The position numbers and the translations under genes are program-made. From positions 1 to 20,615 of the forward strand of contig CAYQSU010000062.1 of the NCBI GenBank assembly GCA_964420325.1: 20,615 bases of DNA, written 5' to 3'. The notes under the pieces are model-generated. The model was not told the origin of the DNA, ran no database searches, and worked only from the letters and a program-made list of their open reading frames with translations. Each line of letters begins with the position of its first letter. The stretch's first letter is position 1. Of this stretch, positions 5,942 to 14,733 are shown in pieces. The DNA is from CAYQSU01 sp964420325. Its GTDB lineage: Bacteria > Pseudomonadota > Alphaproteobacteria > Rhodospirillales > Defluviicoccaceae.

Positions 5942-7230
5942 GCCGCGTCCAGCGCCTGGTTCAGGTCGGCGACGATGTCGTCGATGTGCTCGATGCCGAC
6001 CGAGAGGCGGACATAGCCCTCGGAGACGCCGGTCGCCAGCCGGTCCTCCGGCGACAGCTGGGAGTGCGTGGTCGTCGCCGGATGGATCGCCAACGTCCGC
6101 GCGTCGCCGATGTTGGCGACATGGTACACCAGCTTCAGCGAGTCGATGAAGCGGCGACCGGCCTCGCGGCCGGCGGCGAGTTCGAAACCGACCAGGGCGC
6201 CGTGGCCGCCCTCGAGATAGGTGTCGGCGCGGCGGCGCATCTCGCCCTCCTGGTGGCCGGGGAAGATGACCTTGACGACCTTCGGATGCCGCTTGAGGAA
6301 GTCGGCGACCCGGGTCGCGTTGTCGCAGTGCGCGCGCATCCGGAGCGGCAGGGTCTCGAGCCCCTGCAGGAACAAGAAGGCGTTGAACGGGCTCATCGCC
6401 GCGCCGATGTCTCGCAGCAGCACGACGCGCATGCGCAGGATGTAGGCGATCGGTCCCAACGGCTTCGCCGCCTCGACCCAGACCGCGCCGTGGTAGCTGG
6501 GATCGGGCGCGCTGAGGTTGGGGAAGCGGCCGGTGTGCGCCTCCCAGTCGAAGGTGCCGCCGTCGACGACGAGGCCGCCGATCGACGTCCCGTGGCCGCC
6601 GACGTACTTGGTGGTCGAGTACATGACGACCGCCGCACCGTGCTCGAGCGGCCGGCAGATCACCGGCGCCGCGGTGTTGTCGACGATCAAGGGCACGCCC
6701 AACGCGCGGCCGATGTCGGCGACCTCGCGGATGGGGAAGACGTTGAGCTTGGGATTGGGCAGGGTCTCGGCGTAGTAGCAGCGGGTGCGGTCGTCGGTGG
6801 CGCGGCGGAAGCCCTCGGGATCGGCCGGATCGACGAAGCGGACCTCGACGCCGAGGGCGGAGAGCGTGTTGACGAAGAGATTCCAGGTGCCGCCGTAGAG
6901 ATCGGTAGAGCTGACGAAGTTGTCGCCGGCGCGGCACAGGTTGAGGACGCAGAAGGTGGTCGCCGCCTGGCCGGAGCCGACGGCGAGGGCCGCCGCCCCG
7001 CCCTCGAGGGCGGCGAAGCGCCGCTCGAGCACGTCGCAGGTCGGGTTCATGATCCGGGTGTAGATGTTGCCGAGCTCGCGCAGCGCGAACAGGTCCTCGG
7101 CATGCTTGGTGCCGCGGAACTGGTAGGACGTCGTCTGATAGATCGGAACGGCCACGGCGCCGGTCGCCTCGTCGCGGCGGTAGGCGCCGTGCAGCGCGAT
7201 GGTTTCCGGATGCAGTCTCTGCTCGGTCAC
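5938..7230 (-). CDS. metY: O-acetylhomoserine sulfhydrylase (PLP-dependent)
   Basis: The 430-residue protein belongs to the Cys/Met-metabolism PLP enzymes of the fold-type I family. It most resembles O-acetylhomoserine aminocarboxypropyltransferase, which makes homocysteine from O-acetylhomoserine and sulfide. Visible features are PIYQTTSYQF, the NIYTRIMNPT motif, VGSGQAATTF, SSTDLYGGT, YAETLPNPKLNV, IVDNT and the PLP-binding lysine in STTKYVGGHG (Lys208). The C-terminal HPATTTHSQL and VRLSVGIEHIDDI segments also fit. A frame extends upstream to an ATG at 7299, but the GTG at 7230 is preferred. GGGGAG sits four bases upstream, the protein then begins VTEQRLHPETIALHG as is usual, and the longer start would translate a strong inverted repeat. 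It is the first gene of a metY-hemB pair. Substrate preference (acetyl or succinyl homoserine) cannot be settled from sequence alone. Confidence 0.93.
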   Translation of the reverse strand: MTEQRLHPETIALHGAYRRDEATGAVAVPIYQTTSYQFRGTKHAEDLFALRELGNIYTRIMNPTCDVLERRFAALEGGAAALAVGSGQAATTFCVLNLCRAGDNFVSSTDLYGGTWNLFVNTLSALGVEVRFVDPADPEGFRRATDDRTRCYYAETLPNPKLNVFPIREVADIGRALGVPLIVDNTAAPVICRPLEHGAAVVMYSTTKYVGGHGTSIGGLVVDGGTFDWEAHTGRFPNLSAPDPSYHGAVWVEAAKPLGPIAYILRMRVVLLRDIGAAMSPFNAFLFLQGLETLPLRMRAHCDNATRVADFLKRHPKVVKVIFPGHQEGEMRRRADTYLEGGHGALVGFELAAGREAGRRFIDSLKLVYHVANIGDARTLAIHPATTTHSQLSPEDRLATGVSEGYVRLSVGIEHIDDIVADLNQALDAA

Positions 7231-7260
7231 GGATCTCCCCCATACTGGCGTGAGCGGATT

Positions 7261-7317
7261 GCACCGCCGGCTCGGGCCGGAGGCCGGCGGAGAATACACA
7301 TTTGAAGCCGGCGGTGC
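7261..7317 (-). promoter_or_regulatory. Structured leader upstream of metY, possible attenuator
   Basis: On the minus strand an 11-base arm, GCACCGCCGGC (7317-7307), is perfectly complementary to 7271-7261 across a 35-base loop. The loop contains a second copy of CCGCCGGC (7290-7283) that could pair with the same 3' arm, so two mutually exclusive stems are possible. The element ends 30 bases before the metY GTG. I could not match it to SAM-II or other SAM riboswitch consensus sequences that I know. It may be a cis-regulatory RNA or simply GC-rich dyad symmetry. Confidence 0.4.
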
Positions 7318-7388
7318 TAAGGTTTTGCGGCAGGGTCGCGCGGGCTTCCGCGGAATGGGCCTTTACCCGCACAGCCGGCTCGGCTAAG

Positions 7389-7410
7389 TTGACGTTTACG
7401 TAAACGTAAA
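7389..7410. promoter_or_regulatory. 16-bp perfect palindrome, probable operator of icmF
   Basis: ACGTTTACGTAAACGT (7392-7407) equals its own reverse complement and extends to a 22-bp near-palindrome (one mismatched pair) at 7389-7410. It is AT-rich within very GC-rich DNA and lies 65 bases upstream of the icmF ATG, between the divergent metY and icmF. The sequence resembles operators reported for MerR-family regulators of branched-chain amino acid and acyl-CoA catabolism (LiuR-type, as I recall them), which fits IcmF's role. The regulator assignment is inference. Confidence 0.6.
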
Positions 7411-7474
7411 GCTGGCTGCCGCGGCCGCCCGGCCGGGAAGGCGGCCAGGATCGACCTTGGAACGGGAGGAGAAG

Positions 7475-10400
7475 ATGCCGGACGACGCGGTGGTGCTCGA
7501 CAAGAAGGCCAAGCACAGGGGCGAGAGGGCGAAGGGCAAGAGCCGGTACCGGCATCCGATCCGTTTCGTCACCGCGGCCAGCCTGTTCGACGGCCATGAC
7601 GCCGCCATCAACATCGTCCGCCGCGTCCTCCAAGCGGCCGGCGCCGAGGTCATCCATCTCGGGCACAACCGCTCGGTCGAGGAGATCGTCACCGCCGCCC
7701 TCCAGGAGGACGTGCAAGGAATCGCGGTCAGCTCGTACCAGGGCGGCCACATGGAGTTCTTCCGTTACATGCTGGACCTCCTGCGCGCCCGCGGCGGCGC
7801 CGAGATCAAGGTGTTCGGAGGCGGCGGCGGCGTCATCGTGCCGGAGGAGGTCGATGCGCTGCACGCGTACGGCGTCGCCCGCATCTACACGCCCGAGGAC
7901 GGCCGCCGGATGGGCCTGCAGGGCATGATCGACGACATGATGCAGCAGTGCGACTTCCAGCTTTCGGCGGAGCTGCCGAAGAGCTTCAAGGGCCTCGCCG
8001 ACGGGCACCTGCGCACGCTTGCGCGCGTCATCACCGCGCTCCAGGACGGCGTGCTCGAGGAGGAGCGGCGGGACCAGCTGCACGCGCTCGCCCACCGCCG
8101 TGGCGTCGTGCCGGTGCTCGGCGTCACCGGCACCGGCGGCGCCGGCAAGTCGTCGTTGACCGACGAGCTGATCCGCCGGTTCCGCCTGTACTCCGGGGAA
8201 CCGCGGATCGCCGTGCTGGCCATCGACCCGTCCCGGCGCAAGACCGGCGGCGCGCTCCTCGGCGACCGCATCCGCATGAACGCCATCGATGCGCCCAACG
8301 TCTACATGCGGTCGCTGGCGACCCGCCAGGCCGGCCACGACGTCCCCGTCGAGCTCGCCGACATGATCGCCGCGTGCAAGGCGGCCGGCTTCGACCTCGT
8401 CATCGTCGAGACCCCCGGCATCGGCCAGGGCGATGCCGGCATCGTGCCCTTCGTGGACGTCTCGCTCTACGTGATGACCCCGGAGTTCGGCGCCGCCTCC
8501 CAGCTCGAGAAGATCGACATGCTCGATTTCGCCGACGCCGTCGCCATCAACAAGTTCGACCGCCAGGGCGCGCAGGACGCCTGGCGCGACGTCGCCAAGC
8601 AGATGCAGCGCAACCGCGAGGCGTTCTCGGCCGTGCCGGAGGACATGCCGGTCTTCGGCACCATTGCCTCACGGTTCCACGACGACGGCGTGACCGCGCT
8701 CTACCGCGAGCTCCTCCGCCAGTTCAACGACAAGAGCCTCGGACGCTGGAAGACGACGGCGCCGAAGATCGACGTCAAGCGCTCGGACCCCGGAGCCGGC
8801 ATCGTGCCGTCGCATCGCCGCCGGTACCTGGCCGAGATCGCCGAGACCGTGCGCGGCTATCACCGCACCATCGCCGAGCAGGCCGCCATCGCCCGCGAGC
8901 GCCAGGCGCTGCGGGAGACCCGCCGCCTGCTCGCCGACGCCGGCAAGACCACGGACGAGGTCGAGGCGCTCTTGGCGGCGAAGGACGGGGCGCTCGATCC
9001 CCGTTGCCGCAAGCTTCTCGACATGTGGAATACGGTCCAGGACGCGTACGCGGGCGAGGAGTACGTGGTGCGCATGCGCGAGCGCGAGGTGCGCACGCGG
9101 CTCGCGCAGACCTCGCTCTCGGGAACGCGCATCCCGAAGGTGGCCCTGCCGCGCTACCGGGACGACGGCGAGCGGCTGGGCTGGCTCCTGCGCGAAAACG
9201 TCCCCGGAGCCTTCCCCTATACCGCCGGCGTGTTCGCCTTCAAGCGCGAGGAAGAGGATCCGACCCGGATGTTCGCCGGCGAGGGCGATCCGTTCCGCAC
9301 CAACCGCCGGTTCAAGTACCTGTCCAAGGACTCGCAGGCGAAGAGGCTGTCGACCGCCTTCGACTCCGTCACCCTTTACGGCTTCGATCCCGACGTGCAG
9401 CCGGACATCTTCGGCAAGATCGGCAACTCCGGCGTGTCAATCGCCACCCTCGACGACATCAAGGTGCTGTACTCCGGCTTCGACCTGTGCGACCCCAAAA
9501 CCTCGGTGTCGATGACCATCAACGGGCCGGCGCCGGCGATGCTGGCGATGTTCTTCAATGCCGCCATCGACCAGCAGATCGACCGCTTCGAGGCGGAGAA
9601 CGGCCGGCGGCCGACCGAGGAGGAGGCGCTCAAGATCCGTACCTGGGTGCTCGAGAACGTGCGCGGCACCGTGCAGGCCGACATCCTCAAGGAGGACCAG
9701 GGCCAGAACACCTGCATCTTCTCTACCGAGTTCGCGCTTCGGATGATGGCGGACATCCAGGAGTATTTCGTGCACCACGAGGTCCGCAACTTCTACTCGG
9801 TGTCCATTTCCGGCTATCACATCGCCGAGGCCGGGGCGAACCCCATCTCCCAGCTTGCCTTCACGCTGGCCAACGGCTTCACCTACGTCGAGGCGTACCT
9901 CGCCCGCGGCATGCACATCGACGATTTCGCGCCCAACCTGTCGTTCTTCTTCTCGGCCGGCATGGAGCCCGAGTACGCGGTCATGGGGCGGGTGGCGCGG
10001 CGCATCTGGTCGACCGCGCTTCGCTTCAAGTACGGTGCCAACGAGCGCTCGCAAAAGCTTAAATACCATACGCAAACGTCCGGCCGGTCCTTGCACGCGC
10101 AGGAGTATGCGTTCAACGACATCCGGACCACGCTGCAGGCGCTGATCGCCACCTACGACAACACCAACAGCCTGCACACCAACGCCTATGACGAGGCCAT
10201 CACCACGCCCACCGAGGAGAGCGTCAGGCGGGCGCTTGCCGTGCAGTTGATCATCAATCGGGAATGGGGGCTCGCCAAGAACGAGAACCCGAACCAGGGG
10301 TCGTTCGTCATCGAGGAGCTGACGGATCTGGTCGAGGAGGCGGTGCTCAAGGAGTTCGAGCGGATCAGCGAGCGAGGCGGCGTGCTCGGCGCCATGGAAA

Positions 10401-10759
10401 GCGGCTACCAGCGCGGCAAGATCCAGGACGAGTCCCTGTATTACGAGCGGAAGAAGCACGACGGGTCCTATCCGATCATCGGCGTCAACACCTTCCTCAA
10501 CCCTGAGGGCGACACCTTGCCGACGCCGGCGCTGATCCGCTCGACGGAGGAGGAGAAACGGAGCCAGCTCGAGCGCTTGCACGCGTTTCATGAGCGCAAC
10601 CGGGACGAGGCGCCGGCGATGATCCGTCGGCTGCAGGAGGCGGCGGTTTGCGGCGACAACCTGTTCGGGGTATTGATGGACGCGGTGCGCGTGCTGTCTC
10701 TGGGCCAGATCAGCACCGCCCTGTTCGAGGTCGGCGGCAAGTACCGGCGCAGCATGTGA
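7475..10759 (+). CDS. icmF: Fused isobutyryl-CoA mutase (IcmF)
   Basis: IcmF interconverts isobutyryl-CoA and n-butyryl-CoA with adenosylcobalamin and carries its own GTPase chaperone. The 1094-residue product has the full fused architecture. A B12-binding domain comes first (about 28-160, DGHDAA with the cobalt-ligand His41, and GGGGGVI). It is followed by the MeaB-like G domain (about 205-410, P-loop GVTGTGGAGKSS at 216-227 with Lys225, and NKFD). The mutase barrel is about 540-1094 (SVSMTINGPAP, RGTVQADILKEDQGQNT, SISGYHIAEAGA). Substrate positions are Phe600 (MFAGEG) and Gln744 (GQNT). Methylmalonyl-CoA mutase has Tyr and Arg there, while characterised IcmF has Phe and Gln at the same spacing, so isobutyryl-CoA is favoured. 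ATG 7475 follows GGGAGGAG; the alternative TTG 7457 is less likely. The gene is divergent from metY, with an operator-like palindrome in between. Confidence 0.96.
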   Translation: MPDDAVVLDKKAKHRGERAKGKSRYRHPIRFVTAASLFDGHDAAINIVRRVLQAAGAEVIHLGHNRSVEEIVTAALQEDVQGIAVSSYQGGHMEFFRYMLDLLRARGGAEIKVFGGGGGVIVPEEVDALHAYGVARIYTPEDGRRMGLQGMIDDMMQQCDFQLSAELPKSFKGLADGHLRTLARVITALQDGVLEEERRDQLHALAHRRGVVPVLGVTGTGGAGKSSLTDELIRRFRLYSGEPRIAVLAIDPSRRKTGGALLGDRIRMNAIDAPNVYMRSLATRQAGHDVPVELADMIAACKAAGFDLVIVETPGIGQGDAGIVPFVDVSLYVMTPEFGAASQLEKIDMLDFADAVAINKFDRQGAQDAWRDVAKQMQRNREAFSAVPEDMPVFGTIASRFHDDGVTALYRELLRQFNDKSLGRWKTTAPKIDVKRSDPGAGIVPSHRRRYLAEIAETVRGYHRTIAEQAAIARERQALRETRRLLADAGKTTDEVEALLAAKDGALDPRCRKLLDMWNTVQDAYAGEEYVVRMREREVRTRLAQTSLSGTRIPKVALPRYRDDGERLGWLLRENVPGAFPYTAGVFAFKREEEDPTRMFAGEGDPFRTNRRFKYLSKDSQAKRLSTAFDSVTLYGFDPDVQPDIFGKIGNSGVSIATLDDIKVLYSGFDLCDPKTSVSMTINGPAPAMLAMFFNAAIDQQIDRFEAENGRRPTEEEALKIRTWVLENVRGTVQADILKEDQGQNTCIFSTEFALRMMADIQEYFVHHEVRNFYSVSISGYHIAEAGANPISQLAFTLANGFTYVEAYLARGMHIDDFAPNLSFFFSAGMEPEYAVMGRVARRIWSTALRFKYGANERSQKLKYHTQTSGRSLHAQEYAFNDIRTTLQALIATYDNTNSLHTNAYDEAITTPTEESVRRALAVQLIINREWGLAKNENPNQGSFVIEELTDLVEEAVLKEFERISERGGVLGAMESGYQRGKIQDESLYYERKKHDGSYPIIGVNTFLNPEGDTLPTPALIRSTEEEKRSQLERLHAFHERNRDEAPAMIRRLQEAAVCGDNLFGVLMDAVRVLSLGQISTALFEVGGKYRRSM

Positions 10760-10765
10760 CCAGTT

Positions 10766-10782
10766 CCGCGCGCTTCGCGCGG
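10766..10782 (+). terminator. Short GC hairpin after icmF
   Basis: CCGCGCG (10766-10772) and CGCGCGG (10776-10782) form a perfect seven-bp stem with a three-base loop, starting six bases after the icmF stop. No T-run follows, so full termination is doubtful. It could reduce read-through into the hydrolase gene or stabilise the icmF mRNA end. Confidence 0.3.
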
Positions 10783-10814
10783 ATGCTTCTGGGAAACCAC
10801 GGAGGAGGACCAAA

Positions 10815-11837
10815 GTGACAACAGAACGGATTCGGTCGACGGCCGCGACGGCGGTCGCGATCGTCGGGTTGGTGCTTGCGTTGACGGCAACGCCGGCAGG
10901 CGCGGCCGATCTGTCCGGCGGCCAGACGGGCAAGGTGACGTTCCGGTCGACCAACTTCGCCACCTTTGCCGAGGCCCTGTCCGGCAGGCCCTCGCAAAAC
11001 CCCATCGACGTGCAAGGGACCTTGACGCTGCCGCCCGGCGCCGGCGGACGGGTGCCGGCGATGGTGATCGTGCATGGCAGCAGCGGCCTCGGAGAGGGCG
11101 GACGGGAGGTCTACTGGTCCAAGGTGCTCCTCGACATGGGCGTCGCCACCTTCGTGCCCGACAGCTTCGCCGCCCGCGGCGTCGCCGGCACGGCGACCGA
11201 GCAGATCAAGGTCACCGCCGCGATGATGACCTCCGACGCCTTCGCGGCGCTCGATCTCCTCGCCACCCATCCCGGACTCGATGCCGACCGCATCGGCATC
11301 ATGGGCTTCGACAAGGGCGGCAACGTGGCGATCGACACCGCCATCGAGCTCGCCCGGTGGGCGTTCGCGGAGAAGGGGCGGAAGTTCGCCCTCCACGTCG
11401 CCTTCTACCCGTACTGCAGCATAAGCTGGCGCACGCCACGGACGACCGGCGCGCCCGTCCACTTCGTGCTCGCCGAGTTCGACAACGTGGCGCCGATCAT
11501 GCTGTGCCAGGACTATGCGGAGCGCATGGCCAACCTGAGCGCCGGAGCGGTCTCGACCGCGATCTTCCCGGGCGTCGAGCATGCCTTCGACTCGACGTGG
11601 GACGTGCAGTCGCGGAGCAGCATCTTCAACCCCAGCAAGTGCGGCTGGAGGATTGCCGACGACGGCGTCGTCGAGGACGTCAACAGCGGCTTCAAGGTCA
11701 CGAACTTCGAGACCTACATGGCGTCGATCAACCAGTGCGGCTACTACGGCGGCAAGACCGGGGGCAACGAGGCGGCGCGCGCCGGAGCGACCCGGACGGT
11801 CGCGGAGTATGTGAAGGGAGCGCTGTTCGGGTCGTAA
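10815..11837 (+). CDS. Exported dienelactone-hydrolase-like protein with Asp at the nucleophile position
   Basis: The 340-residue product is an alpha/beta-hydrolase of the dienelactone hydrolase type with a signal peptide (about 1-31, ending AGAAD), so it is probably periplasmic. The oxyanion-hole segment VIVHGSSGLGEGG (84-96), the elbow DRIGIMGFDKGGNVA (158-172), an acid-loop VLAEFDNVAP with Asp223 and GVEHAFDS with His256 are all in place. Relatives normally have GFSRGG or a cysteine at the elbow, but here the nucleophile residue is Asp166. Haloalkane dehalogenases and fluoroacetate dehalogenases use Asp, but in a different subfamily, so the reaction here is open: altered chemistry or loss of catalysis. 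Four cysteines in the mature part (201, 231, 276, 308) could form disulfides. The GTG start has GGAGGAGG six bases upstream. It lies 55 bases after icmF, with a small hairpin between. Confidence 0.85.
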   Translation: MTTERIRSTAATAVAIVGLVLALTATPAGAADLSGGQTGKVTFRSTNFATFAEALSGRPSQNPIDVQGTLTLPPGAGGRVPAMVIVHGSSGLGEGGREVYWSKVLLDMGVATFVPDSFAARGVAGTATEQIKVTAAMMTSDAFAALDLLATHPGLDADRIGIMGFDKGGNVAIDTAIELARWAFAEKGRKFALHVAFYPYCSISWRTPRTTGAPVHFVLAEFDNVAPIMLCQDYAERMANLSAGAVSTAIFPGVEHAFDSTWDVQSRSSIFNPSKCGWRIADDGVVEDVNSGFKVTNFETYMASINQCGYYGGKTGGNEAARAGATRTVAEYVKGALFGS

Positions 11838-11960
11838 GGCCGCTCGTCGACGCGGGCATCGGCGGGTGGTCGCGGCGGCGCCCGTCTTTCGGCCGGCCTT
11901 AGGCCGTTGTTAACCGCCTCTCTGATCTCCTCGAGCTTGAATCCGAGGAGAGGTGCCAGC

Positions 11961-12203
11961 GTGCATCAAGGCGCAGAGGGGCACGCCGACGAGGTGCTGT
12001 TCGAGTTCTGGCGCGTCGGCGACAGCGTCCGCGTGGCGGCGATCGATCCGGCAACCAACACCGAGGTCTCGGTGGTGGCACCCCCGACGACGGGGCTCGA
12101 GACGATGCAGCGGGTGGCGGCGAGAAAGCTTGCCTACGTACTGGCCAGGAGGCGCCGGGAAGCCGAGCGCCCCGTCCGGGGCGTACTCCCGATCGAGCGT
12201 TAG
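11961..12203 (+). CDS. Small conserved alphaproteobacterial protein (DUF6898-like)
   Basis: This 80-residue protein has the core DEVLFEFWRVGDSVRVAAID followed by PATNTEVSVVAP and a helix containing RVAARKLAYVLARRR. This matches small proteins of Rhodospirillales that I know as DUF6898, of unknown function. No signal peptide or membrane segment is seen. The frame extends upstream to a TTG at 11907. I prefer GTG 11961, because a GAGGAGAGG tract lies just upstream (11945-11953) and family members begin near there. The basic C-terminal helix might bind nucleic acid, which is a guess. Confidence 0.7.
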   Translation: MHQGAEGHADEVLFEFWRVGDSVRVAAIDPATNTEVSVVAPPTTGLETMQRVAARKLAYVLARRRREAERPVRGVLPIER

Positions 12204-12495
12204 CCCGACCAGGGTCTTGTTTTTCGCTTGACATGCAAGGCGTCAGCGAAGACACCATGCCGCGACGACGGCCGTTTCCGGCTCGAGAGAGATCGGCGAG
12301 GCGGTAACAGTCGTCGAGCGAAGCCCGCATCAAGCCGGGTGACGACGGCAGTGGAGGCCAACGACAAGATCATGCGCTCGCCCTTCGACCACCGCCCCGG
12401 CCGGCCGGGTCATTCGCGGGCCTCGCGGCCAGCCGAGCGTCGCCGTCTGGTCGGCGGCTTCGACACATCGGATCAGGGCTGAAGCGGGCGATCCC
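12204..12495. other. Intergenic region upstream of the liv operon
   Basis: Nearly 300 bases hold no convincing gene; an 84-codon open frame inside lacks a ribosome binding site and protein-like composition. Right after the upstream stop, GACC-AG-GGTC is followed by TTGTTTTT, a very weak terminator-like element. A perfect -35 hexamer TTGACA occurs at 12228-12233 on the plus strand without a good -10 partner at 16-18 bases. The liv promoter is probably somewhere in this stretch. Confidence 0.45.
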
Positions 12496-13410
12496 ATGGA
12501 ATACTTCGCGCAGCAACTGATCAACGGGGTGACGCTGGGGTCGATCTACGGCCTGATCGCCATCGGCTACACGATGGTCTACGGCATCATCGGCATGATA
12601 AACTTCGCGCACGGCGAGATCTTCATGATCGGCGCGTTCCTTTCTCTGATCGCCTTTCTGCTGATCGGACTCGCCGGCGTCACCTGGCTGCCGTTGGCGC
12701 TGTTGATCATCATGCTCCTGGCGATGATGTTCTCGGCCGTCTACGGCTGGACGCTGGAACGCATCGCCTATCGGCCGCTTCGCCGCTCACCGCGGCTGGC
12801 GGCGCTGATTTCGGCGATCGGCATGTCGATCTTCCTGCAGAACTACGTGCAGATCGAGCAAGGCGCCAAGGTCAAGCCGTTGCCGCCCGTGATCACCGGC
12901 GGCTTCGACTTCTTCGGCGCTGGCGGCTTCGTCGTCAAGCTCAGCTATATGCAGATCCTCATCATCATCGTCACCGCCGTTCTCCTTGCCGCGTTCTCGT
13001 TCGTCATTGCCCGCACCACCATGGGCCGCGCGCAGCGGGCCTGCCAGCAGGACATGAAGATGGCGGCGCTGGTCGGCATCAACGTCGACCGGACCATCTC
13101 GATGACCTTCGTGATGGGTGCCTCGCTGGCCGCGGTCGCCGGGATGATGTTCCTCCTCTACTACGGCGTGATCGATTTCTTCATTGGCTTTCTGGCCGGC
13201 ATCAAGGCCTTCACCGCCGCGGTGCTGGGCGGCATCGGCTCGCTGCCGGGTGCGGTCCTGGGCGGGCTCCTGATCGGCCTGATCGAGGTCTTCTGGTCGG
13301 CCTATTTCACCATCGAGTACAAGGACGTCGCCGCCTTTTCCATTCTCGTCCTGGTCCTCATCTTCCGACCGACCGGCCTGCTCGGCAAACCGGAGATCGA
13401 GAAGGTCTAG
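12496..13410 (+). CDS. livH: Branched-chain amino acid ABC transporter permease LivH
   Basis: This inner-membrane permease forms, with LivM, the channel of a high-affinity branched-chain amino acid type importer. The 304-residue protein has about eight hydrophobic segments. It begins with the family-typical QQLINGVTLGSIYGLIAIGYTMVYGIIGMINFAHGE. Later landmarks are ERIAYRPLRRSPRLAALISAIGMSIFLQN, the cytoplasmic coupling loop RACQQDMKMAALVGINVDRTI, and GGIGSLPGAVLGGLLIGLIE. No strong ribosome binding site precedes the ATG. It is the first gene of a tightly packed cluster and ends three bases before livM. Substrates of such transporters can include other amino acids, amides or urea, so the substrate is inferred. 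Confidence 0.95.
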   Translation: MEYFAQQLINGVTLGSIYGLIAIGYTMVYGIIGMINFAHGEIFMIGAFLSLIAFLLIGLAGVTWLPLALLIIMLLAMMFSAVYGWTLERIAYRPLRRSPRLAALISAIGMSIFLQNYVQIEQGAKVKPLPPVITGGFDFFGAGGFVVKLSYMQILIIIVTAVLLAAFSFVIARTTMGRAQRACQQDMKMAALVGINVDRTISMTFVMGASLAAVAGMMFLLYYGVIDFFIGFLAGIKAFTAAVLGGIGSLPGAVLGGLLIGLIEVFWSAYFTIEYKDVAAFSILVLVLIFRPTGLLGKPEIEKV

Positions 13411-13413
13411 GCG

Positions 13414-14729
<1,316 letters not shown>

Positions 14730-14733
<4 letters not shown>

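Noticed and set aside
7231..7330. A SAM-type riboswitch upstream of metY
   Set aside because: I looked for the conserved SAM-II core sequences and did not find them; only the unexplained inverted repeat is reported.
4919..8338. A single 1139-codon open frame on the minus strand spanning hemB, metY and part of icmF
   Set aside because: Only the last 340 codons (hemB) look like protein. The rest is low-complexity Arg/Pro/Gly sequence produced by high GC opposite or out of frame with metY and icmF.
9437..11005. A 522-codon minus-strand open frame opposite icmF
   Set aside because: Composition is typical of an antisense shadow of a GC-rich gene, and icmF is fully conserved in the other strand.
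12228..12482. An 84-codon plus-strand open frame before livH
   Set aside because: No ribosome binding site, low-complexity composition and no resemblance to known small proteins; treated as intergenic.
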